Below, piece by piece: positions 34,254 to 40,573 of a stretch of 64,000 bases of DNA. The DNA comes from Promicromonospora panici (GTDB taxonomy: Bacteria > Actinomycetota > Actinomycetes > Actinomycetales > Cellulomonadaceae). The stretch's first letter is position 1; each line of letters begins with the position of its first letter. A program made the translations under genes and the position numbers. A model generated the notes under the pieces. It was not told the DNA's origin, searched no databases, and saw only the letters and a list, made by a program, of their open reading frames with translations. The DNA lies in NCBI RefSeq assembly GCF_900608595.1, contig NZ_UWYY01000005.1, positions 1-64,000 of the forward strand, given 5' to 3'.

Positions 34254-35628
34254 CCGTGCCACCGATCCCGAGCACTATCCCGTCCCGGTGGGGACCCGTC
34301 GCGAAGGCAGCGAGGGACTCCAGGGCGACCGACCGTCGTCGGGCACGGGCCACGAGGGCCTGCGAACCGGCCGGGGCGTCCGCGGGCAAGTAGGCCGCCA
34401 GGTGCAGGCCCGCCGCGGACGGGACCGGCTCGACGGGCAGGTCGGCCAGCGCGTCCAGCAGGATCTCGTACCGCTCGGTGTAGCGGGCCGAGGCCTTGCG
34501 GACGTGCCGGGCGAGCAGGCCGTCGTCGATGAACCGCGCGAGCGCGGCCTGCACGTGCACCGCGCCGTGGCCGTCGGTGAGCTGCCGGGCCGCGAGCAGG
34601 GCCTCGCGCAGGGACGACGGCGCCACCAGGTACCCGACGCGCAGGCCGGGCAGCAGCGACTTCGAGAACGTGCCGACGTAGACCACACGACCGTCCCGGT
34701 CGAGCGCCTGCAGCGACTCCAGCGGACGGCGGACGCGGCGGAACTCGGAGTCGTAGTCGTCCTCGACCACCGCGGCCCCGTGCTTCGCGGCGTGCGCCAG
34801 CAGGGCCCGCCGGCGGGCGAGCGAGAGGGGCATCCCCAGGGGGAACTGGTGCGACGGCGTGGTGTAGACCAGACGGGCCTGGGCGGGGATCTGGTCGACG
34901 ACCAGGCCCTCGGCGTCGACCGGCACCGGCACGACCCGCGCCCCGTGCAGCGCGAAGAGCTCGCGCGCCTCCGGGTAACCCGGATCCTCCATCGCGACGA
35001 CGTCGCCCGGTTCGAGCAGCACGCGTGCCACCAGGTCGAGGGCCTGCTGGGCGCCCGTGGTGGCGATGACGTCGTCGGGCCCGGCCTGGACGCCGCGGGA
35101 GCCCGACACGTAGCGGGCGACGGCCTCGCGGAAGCCGGGCAGGCCCGCCGGGCTCCCGTACGAGCCGGCAGCGGGACCGCCCGCGCGCGACTCGGCGGCC
35201 AGCAGCCGGCGCCACGTGTCGAAGGGGAAGAGGCTCGCGTCGGGGATGCCGACCCGGAAGTCGTGGGCCGGAACCGGTGCGTCGCCGCTGGTGCGATGCG
35301 CGCTCCAGCGCCAGCCCGCACGCGGGCGCAGGGCTCCCGGTTTCCGGTGCCGCACGGGCGGCACGTCGCGCGCCGCCGCGGTGGCGAACGTCCCGGCGCC
35401 GGTCCGGGTCTCCAGGAACCCCTCGGCGGCGAGCCGTTCGTACGCGGTGGCGACGCTCGCGCGCGAGACACCGAGGTCGCGGGCGAGGTCGCGTGTCGAG
35501 GGCAGCCGCTCCCCCGCCGGGACCCGCCCCGTCGTCAGGGCGGTGTGCAGGGCACGATAGATGGCGTCGGTGCGGCCGGTGCGCTGGCTGAGATCGACGG
35601 CGAGATCCACCCGCCGATCATCGCGCAT
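34198..35628 (-). CDS. MocR/PdxR-type regulator (GntR HTH fused to aminotransferase-like domain)
   Basis: 476 residues. The N-terminal GntR winged HTH reads LPSTRDLARDLGVSRASVAT. A fold-type I aminotransferase-like domain follows, with IATTGAQQALDLVARVLLEP, VVEDDYDSEFR and the PLP Lys in TFSKSLLPGLRVGYLV. Such regulators sense PLP or PLP-amino-acid adducts and control pyridoxine or amino-acid genes. ATG 35628 is chosen; GTG 35610 is also possible, and the spacing of AAGGA fits neither perfectly. It is divergent from the phosphoesterase gene and convergent with the permease, whose 3' end it overlaps. Confidence 0.88.
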   Translation of the reverse strand: MRDDRRVDLAVDLSQRTGRTDAIYRALHTALTTGRVPAGERLPSTRDLARDLGVSRASVATAYERLAAEGFLETRTGAGTFATAAARDVPPVRHRKPGALRPRAGWRWSAHRTSGDAPVPAHDFRVGIPDASLFPFDTWRRLLAAESRAGGPAAGSYGSPAGLPGFREAVARYVSGSRGVQAGPDDVIATTGAQQALDLVARVLLEPGDVVAMEDPGYPEARELFALHGARVVPVPVDAEGLVVDQIPAQARLVYTTPSHQFPLGMPLSLARRRALLAHAAKHGAAVVEDDYDSEFRRVRRPLESLQALDRDGRVVYVGTFSKSLLPGLRVGYLVAPSSLREALLAARQLTDGHGAVHVQAALARFIDDGLLARHVRKASARYTERYEILLDALADLPVEPVPSAAGLHLAAYLPADAPAGSQALVARARRRSVALESLAAFATGPHRDGIVLGIGGTVTSSIRPGIRVLGRLLAP

Positions 35629-35691
35629 TCCTTCGTACCGCCGAATTCGGTTCCCTCGGCGGTGCGGGAGCGGGTTGAATGTCCTACCGAC

Positions 35692-36324
35692 ATGACTACG
35701 TACTACACGTCCGACCTGCATTTCGGACACCTGAACATCATCCGCTTCTGCGATCGCCCGTTCCCCGGCGTCTCCGCGATGAACTCCCGGCTCGTCCAGC
35801 TCTGGAACGAGACGGTGACCGACGACGACACCGTGTGGGTGCTGGGCGACGTCGCCCTCGGCGCCCTCGACGAGTCCCTCGCGCACATCGGGCGGCTCGC
35901 GGGGCACAAGATCCTGGTTCCCGGCAACCACGACCGCTGCTGGGAGGGCGACCGCGCTCTGCGCAAGGGGGACGCGGAGGCCCGCGAGCGGCGTCGGGCG
36001 GCCGCGCGAGAGCGCTACCTGGGCGCGGGCTTCGCCGAGATCCATGACCGCCCGGAGCGCGTGGTCCTCGGCGACCAGGAGGTCGACCTGTCGCACTTCC
36101 CGTACGAGGGCGACTCGCACGGCGCGGACCGGTTCGTCGAGTACCGTCCCGTGGACCGCGGCGGCTGGGTGGTGCACGGCCACGTGCACGACACGTGGCG
36201 TCAGCGCGGGCGGCAGATCAACGTCGGCGTCGACGTCTGGGGCGGCCGGCCGGTACCCGCCGAGACGATCGCCGGGCTGATCGGCGACGGCCCTCGCGAG
36301 CTGGAGCCGATGCGCTGGTCCTGA
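35692..36324 (+). CDS. Metallophosphoesterase
   Basis: 210 residues, calcineurin-like. The metal motifs are all present: SDLHFGH (DxH), LGDVALG (GD), PGNHDR (GNHD), LSHFPYEG and HGHVHDTW (GHxH). The pattern resembles small phage/bacterial phosphoesterases of the DLHFGH type. The substrate is unknown. A perfect 12-bp terminator hairpin follows 8 bases after the stop. Confidence 0.9.
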   Translation: MTTYYTSDLHFGHLNIIRFCDRPFPGVSAMNSRLVQLWNETVTDDDTVWVLGDVALGALDESLAHIGRLAGHKILVPGNHDRCWEGDRALRKGDAEARERRRAAARERYLGAGFAEIHDRPERVVLGDQEVDLSHFPYEGDSHGADRFVEYRPVDRGGWVVHGHVHDTWRQRGRQINVGVDVWGGRPVPAETIAGLIGDGPRELEPMRWS

Positions 36325-36332
36325 CATGACAA

Positions 36333-36365
36333 GAGCGCACGTTCTGCGGTGATGAACGTGCGCTC
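36333..36365 (+). terminator. Terminator hairpin
   Basis: A perfect 12-bp stem (36333-36344 with 36354-36365) with a 9-base loop follows the phosphoesterase and faces the 3' end of the HTH gene. Confidence 0.75.
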
Positions 36366-36449
36366 AGGCGTCAGGGTGCGTGGCATCGAAGGTGCTCGAT
36401 GCGCACGCACTGCGTCAGCGGAAGCGCCAGGGCGCCCGCCGCGCGAGGG

Positions 36450-36680
36450 TCATGCGGATACGAGGGACTCCGAGTCGCGGTGCTCACGGTCCGACTTGTA
36501 GGACTCGATCTCCGCGGCGCTGAACATGAGGTCCGTGCCGACCATGTGGTAGTCGATCTCACCTGCCTCGAGAAGGTCGATGACGTGCAGCTTCGACACT
36601 CCCAGCAGACGCGCGGCCTCGAGCGCGGTCAGGTCCTGGTCTGGTCCGGTGCCTTCTGCTTCCAATGTGATTTCGTTCAC
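36450..36680 (-). CDS. Excisionase-like small HTH protein
   Basis: 76 residues. The centre, LTALEAARLLGVSKLHVIDL, followed by LEAGEIDYHMVGTDLMFSAA, is the MerR-like HTH_17 fold of excisionases and small regulators. The start is GTG 36680. It lies 18 bases downstream of a 48-residue peptide gene on the same strand, so the two may form an operon. No integrase or attachment site is visible, so a regulatory role is as likely as excision. Confidence 0.75.
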   Translation of the reverse strand: MNEITLEAEGTGPDQDLTALEAARLLGVSKLHVIDLLEAGEIDYHMVGTDLMFSAAEIESYKSDREHRDSESLVSA

Positions 36681-36698
36681 ACGACCAGTCTTGCGCCT

Positions 36699-36845
36699 TC
36701 AGGTGGTCTGAGTCCAGTCGAATCGGTGCGAGTTTCGATATCCGACGGTGTTTCTTTTCTTCATGACGCCCATTCCCCCTGCAAACCGACTCCACATGGC
36801 CCGCATGGACAAATCAGTCAATGGAATTCCACTGGCGGAATTCAT
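36699..36845 (-). CDS. 48-residue peptide of unknown function, AT-richer than neighbours
   Basis: A small frame starts at ATG 36845 with an excellent Shine-Dalgarno (AAAGGA, 5 bases before the ATG) and ends at 36699, 18 bases before the HTH gene. The peptide begins MNSASGIPLTDLSM and ends in a basic, aromatic tail (MKKRNTVGYRNSHRFDWTQ). Its base composition is close to 50% G+C by eye, far below the surroundings, and it uses codons rare in this window (AGA, TTG, ATT). I recognise no family; a secreted or modified peptide, or a toxin or regulator paired with the HTH protein, are options. Confidence 0.45.
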   Translation of the reverse strand: MNSASGIPLTDLSMRAMWSRFAGGMGVMKKRNTVGYRNSHRFDWTQTT

Positions 36846-37270
36846 GGCCTTCCTTTGCCAGCAACGAAGGTGCCGTGGACCCCCCTGACAAACCTTCGGT
36901 AAGGAACTTTCACCCCGCTCGGCAGAAAGTCGTCGGACGAGCGTCGAACCCTCCCACTTGTGTGGATCCCGTGCCTTCCTTGTAGCCGTCAGCCACCCCG
37001 GAAGGGCCGTCGCGGCTCCAGCGACTCCTGAACGCCCAGGTGGGAGGGCAGTCGTTCCGGCAGAGGCAGGTGCCGACACGTCGTTTGCACCGCGCCCCCG
37101 AGTATCGAATTGCCGCGGCGGGCTTGCCTTTCGCCGATGGCGCACGGCAAGATCCCTTATATCTCGCTCAGAACAATGGGGCTTATCCAGAGCGTGTTTT
37201 CCGGACAGCTCTGTGACCTTGCCCCGTCCTGACGACGGGACCTCTGCACGAAGTACGGTCAGGAGCAGCC
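36846..37270. other. 425-base divergent spacer, AT-richer
   Basis: The region separates the leftward peptide-HTH unit from the rightward methyltransferase gene. It contains TTATAT (37157-37162), a possible -10 box for the methyltransferase, a small hairpin CCCGTC/GACGGG close to its start, and ACTTTC/GAAAGT arms on the peptide side. No further gene with a convincing start was found. Confidence 0.4.
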
Positions 37271-38002
37271 ATGCCGGTCGAGCCGATTCGACGAACCAGC
37301 CACGACCGGGAGGTCTCACAGACCGCCGAGGCGGTCTACGGCAGCCAGGTGGCGCACTACCAGGCGCGTGCGGCACAGCGCCTCGCCGGCAACGACGTGT
37401 GGCTCTGGCCGAGGATCGAGAAGATCCGCAGGCGTTCGAGAGCACGTGCGCTGGACGTCGGGTGCGGTATCGGGACCAACTCCTTCTACCTCGCCAAGCA
37501 CGGATACAGCGTGACCGGCGTCGACATCAGCCACCAGATGATCAGCGCTGCCCGCACGGTGGCGGCGACGCACATCGGCCTCGACAACCAGCCGCAGTTC
37601 ATCTGCGTCGACTTCTGCGACTGGTGCCCCGACGATCCGGAGTTCGACCTCGTCGTCGCCACCGCGTTCGTCCACCTGTTCCCCGCCCCGCTGGACCGGG
37701 CAGTGGCCGACGGGATCCTCTCCCACGTCGCCCCGCACGGCACGGCGATCATGTCGACGACCGTCGAGACGGCGCACTCCCAGGGCCTGCGTCACAAGAA
37801 CGACAGCGAGCACCCCGCACCCGGGCGGCCGCTCAGCGACGAGCGGTGGCGGAACCACTACACCAGAGAGACCTTCCGCAACCTCATCGAGCACTCGGTC
37901 ATGAACCACCCCGGAACGTGGGCCTTCGACGAGCACGTCACAGCGGATCCTGGACGACCCCAGCAGTTCTGGTCCGACATCGTGGTCACCCGGACGGCCT
38001 GA
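37271..38002 (+). CDS. Class I SAM-dependent methyltransferase
   Basis: 243 residues. Motif I is ALDVGCGIGTNSFYLAKHG (residues ~59-77), the acidic end of strand 2 is VTGVDIS, and DFDLV-like EFDLVVATAFVHLF marks strand 4. The fold is a Rossmann methyltransferase; the acceptor is unknown. AGGAG lies 5 bases before the ATG. The gene is divergent from the 48-residue peptide, which makes peptide modification one possibility, without direct support. Confidence 0.82.
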   Translation: MPVEPIRRTSHDREVSQTAEAVYGSQVAHYQARAAQRLAGNDVWLWPRIEKIRRRSRARALDVGCGIGTNSFYLAKHGYSVTGVDISHQMISAARTVAATHIGLDNQPQFICVDFCDWCPDDPEFDLVVATAFVHLFPAPLDRAVADGILSHVAPHGTAIMSTTVETAHSQGLRHKNDSEHPAPGRPLSDERWRNHYTRETFRNLIEHSVMNHPGTWAFDEHVTADPGRPQQFWSDIVVTRTA

Positions 38003-38027
38003 CGAGGCGCCCGACGACGGCGAGTCG

Positions 38028-38786
38028 TCAGGACCGAAGGTTCGGCTGCAGCCCCCGGTAGAGAGCCGTGCGCAACTCGACCGCGTAAGGCTCCAGTGCG
38101 GGCATCCCGAGCTGGGCGGCCAGGGAGATCTCCGGCTCCACGTCGTACGGGACTCGGACGATCTGCAGGCCGAAGGGCGCCGGTCCCGGTTCGTCGGTGA
38201 TGCCCTCCAGCACCACGTAGCTGGGGACCGGCTCGTCCAGGGGGTTGCCGACGCTGCCGACGTTGAACAACGTCCGGCCGCCTTCCACCTCCACGAAAGC
38301 CGCGTGGATGTCGCCATAGCCGACGACGGACGGCGCGGGCCCGTGCCCAGTCATCGGCGTGTTCAAGAACATCCCCTCGAACTCGTCGGCTGTGTGCCCC
38401 GCCCGCACGCGCACGTGCGGGCTGACCGCCGACGCGTGAAACAACCGGACGTTCCGCCCGCTGATCAGCAGGTCATGGCTCAGCGGCAGACCCGTCAGCC
38501 AGTCGCGCTGGTCCTCGCGCAGTTCGTCGCGCCACCAGACCATCTCCGGTGACGTCTCGTCGGTCCAGGTCGGCAGGTGGTCATCCCAGTTCCCTCGGAT
38601 GTTGACGTCGCACACCTTCGCGCACCGGTCCACCACCTCGCTGCCGCGCGGACCCTTGCCGACGAAGTCGCCGAGATTCACGATCCGGTCGATTCCACGC
38701 GCCTCGACGTCGGCGAGCACAGCGTCGAGCGCGGTCAGGTTTCCGTGGACATCACTGATCAGGGCGATCCGCTCCAGGGGCATCAC
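38028..38786 (-). CDS. Calcineurin-like phosphoesterase with altered motifs
   Basis: 252 residues, YfcE/ApaH-like. DxH is ISDVHGN and GD is LGDFVGKGP. The third motif is RGNWDDH (Trp in place of the usual His), and the last is VGYGDIHAAF, where GHTH is usual. The loss of the first His of that motif may change metal binding. The C-terminus ends in a ~50-residue domain seen in YfcE-like proteins. It starts divergently from nothing and follows the paralogue pair on the same strand after 51 bases. Confidence 0.8.
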   Translation of the reverse strand: MMPLERIALISDVHGNLTALDAVLADVEARGIDRIVNLGDFVGKGPRGSEVVDRCAKVCDVNIRGNWDDHLPTWTDETSPEMVWWRDELREDQRDWLTGLPLSHDLLISGRNVRLFHASAVSPHVRVRAGHTADEFEGMFLNTPMTGHGPAPSVVGYGDIHAAFVEVEGGRTLFNVGSVGNPLDEPVPSYVVLEGITDEPGPAPFGLQIVRVPYDVEPEISLAAQLGMPALEPYAVELRTALYRGLQPNLRS

Positions 38787-38837
38787 TGGATCGTGCCACA
38801 GTCGTCGCCCCGTGACTGCTGTAGTGCGGCTTCGATC

Positions 38838-39638
38838 TCACCTGCCCTCCTCGGCGCGGTGGCCCTCCTCGGCGAGCCGGTACCCGAGCAGCCGGTCCAG
38901 CTCGCGCAGGATGTGCGACACGTACGGCCGGTTGTCCCGCGGACCGTCGAACCCGGACGCAACGAGGCGGATCCAGGCGGGGCGCCGCCGGAACACGTGG
39001 AACTCCATGTAGCCCTTCGGCTGGTCCGACCACGGGTCGGCGATCGTCGCGCTGTGCTGCACCCAAGCCCGATAGGTGTGCAGACGAACTTCGCCCGCCA
39101 CGCCGTCCTCCACCAGCCGCGCGGCGAGCGAGCGAATGATCTCGTGTGCCCTCTCCACGCGCGTCACGAACGCGTACTCGTCGTAGAAGTCGTTCATCAG
39201 GCCGCGCACCCTCCGCTGCGCCCGCAGCCACTGCGGATCCACCATCACGAAGTCGACCCGTACGCCACGGCCGACCACCTCGATGACGTGCTCGACGTCC
39301 TTGGTGACACTCGTCAGCCCGACCCCGAAACACACCACCCGCTCGCGGGCGGAGCTCCACAGCTCGTGAACGTCCGCCTCGCGGCTGTAGTCGCCGCCCA
39401 CCGCCTCGATGCCGCGCATCCGCCGCTTCTCCTCCTGCAGACGGCGGGAGGACTCGATCAGCTCGCGGTAGACCCACAGCGGGGCCACGACGAGAACGAC
39501 GCCGGTCATGCAGTAGACGATGATTTCCGCCGCACGCTCCGGGACGACGTCGGGCACGAAGGTCAGGGCGAGGTTGGACGCCACGCCCAGGGCGACCACG
39601 ATCAGCCCGCTCCGGGCCCACCTGCCGTCGCCCCTCAC
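38838..39638 (-). CDS. Membrane-anchored unknown protein, paralogue B
   Basis: 266 residues. Two hydrophobic segments lie near the N-terminus (SGLIVVALGVASNLALTF and IVYCMTGVVLVVAPLWVY), then a short charged helix and a cytoplasmic domain. Conserved stretches shared with the upstream paralogue are FGVGLTSVTKD, GRGVRVDFVMVDPQWL, RLHTYRAWVQHSATIADP and GYMEFHVFRR. The cytoplasmic part resembles PLD-like/DUF5919 domains but lacks the HxK motif, so catalysis is doubtful. GTG 39638 overlaps the upstream paralogue stop by 4 bases (GTGA), so they are cotranslated. Confidence 0.65.
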   Translation of the reverse strand: MRGDGRWARSGLIVVALGVASNLALTFVPDVVPERAAEIIVYCMTGVVLVVAPLWVYRELIESSRRLQEEKRRMRGIEAVGGDYSREADVHELWSSARERVVCFGVGLTSVTKDVEHVIEVVGRGVRVDFVMVDPQWLRAQRRVRGLMNDFYDEYAFVTRVERAHEIIRSLAARLVEDGVAGEVRLHTYRAWVQHSATIADPWSDQPKGYMEFHVFRRRPAWIRLVASGFDGPRDNRPYVSHILRELDRLLGYRLAEEGHRAEEGR

Positions 39639-40453
39639 GGCGCGCGTCCCGGTACCGGATGCCCCACGGCAAGCGCGAGCGAATGCAGCACGTGCTTCAG
39701 GATCGGTGGGTTCAGTTCGTCGTCGCCGTCGTACTGTTGCAGACCGATGCCGAGCCGCTCGATGGACTTCCGGTACAGGTGGAACTCCACGTATCCAGAG
39801 GCCTCCGGCGTCCCCGGGTCCCGGATCGAGCCGCTGTACTGGACCGTGGTCCGGTACGTATGAATGCGCAGTGTGCCGCGCCCCGCGGCATCGATCTGGC
39901 GGGCGAGTCGCTCAAGCCGCTCGTGCGCCTGCAGCACCTGCCCGAGGAAGGCCACGTCCCGGCTGTAGTACCCATCGATGGTCGAGGCGATCGCAGGGTT
40001 GTCCACGAGCCACTCCGGATCGACCTTGATCACATCGACGTCCACGCCGCGGTTGACCATCGCCCAGATCAGGCCGGGGTCGCGCGCCACACTCGTCATG
40101 CCGAACCCGAAGACGACGACCTGACGCCTCGCCGCCCTCCAGATGTCGAGCGACGCGTTCCGGTGCTCACGATCCGCACTCACCCATTCGATGCCCCGGA
40201 ACTGGCGCAGCTCACTCAGCAGCCGCACCCGTTCCAGCTCGACCGCTCGCTCCACGCGCCGACGGCCGGCGATGGTCCGCTCGAACACGTAGACGACGGC
40301 GATGACGACGGTCACGACGGCCGTGCACCAGACGATCGGGACGGTCACCCTCGCCGGCACCAGATCAGGGATGGAGGAAAGAGCCAGGTTCGACATCGCG
40401 CCGAGCGTAACGACCAGGAGACTTCCGCGTGCCCAACCCTGCATGTGGACCAC
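39635..40453 (-). CDS. Membrane-anchored unknown protein, paralogue A
   Basis: 272 residues with the same plan as paralogue B: two N-terminal hydrophobic segments (SLLVVTLGAMSNLALSS and IVWCTAVVTVVIAVVYVF), a coiled charged linker, then VFGFGMTSVARDPGLIWAMV, GVDVDVIKVDPEWL, RIHTYRTTVQYSGSIRDP and GYVEFHLYRK. It is about one-third identical to B by eye. The start is GTG 40453 or ATG 40444. Upstream CTAGA repeats may regulate the pair. The function is unknown; two related subunits forming a membrane complex is the simplest reading. Confidence 0.65.
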   Translation of the reverse strand: MVHMQGWARGSLLVVTLGAMSNLALSSIPDLVPARVTVPIVWCTAVVTVVIAVVYVFERTIAGRRRVERAVELERVRLLSELRQFRGIEWVSADREHRNASLDIWRAARRQVVVFGFGMTSVARDPGLIWAMVNRGVDVDVIKVDPEWLVDNPAIASTIDGYYSRDVAFLGQVLQAHERLERLARQIDAAGRGTLRIHTYRTTVQYSGSIRDPGTPEASGYVEFHLYRKSIERLGIGLQQYDGDDELNPPILKHVLHSLALAVGHPVPGRAP

Positions 40454-40487
40454 CCCAGGCGTCTCCGCGAATGCACATAACCCGGCC

Positions 40488-40530
40488 CTAGAGCCGCCAG
40501 GCTAGAGCAATAAATTGGCAAAGTCTAGCC
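40488..40530. promoter_or_regulatory. CTAGA repeats upstream of the paralogue pair
   Basis: CTAGAGC occurs at 40488-40494 and 40502-40508, 14 bases apart. GGCTAGA (40500-40506) and TCTAGCC (40524-40530) form an inverted repeat around an AT-rich 17-base core. The elements lie between the STAND gene stop and the paralogue A start, and could be an operator or a weak terminator. Confidence 0.35.
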
Positions 40531-40573
40531 ATTTTCGGACAAGGCATTCGGGGACGAGTCCCGATCGGGTTCC

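Noticed and set aside
36450..37270. Integrative element boundary near the excisionase-like gene
   Set aside because: No integrase, tRNA gene or direct repeats that could serve as attachment sites were found; only composition and an HTH protein hint at transfer.
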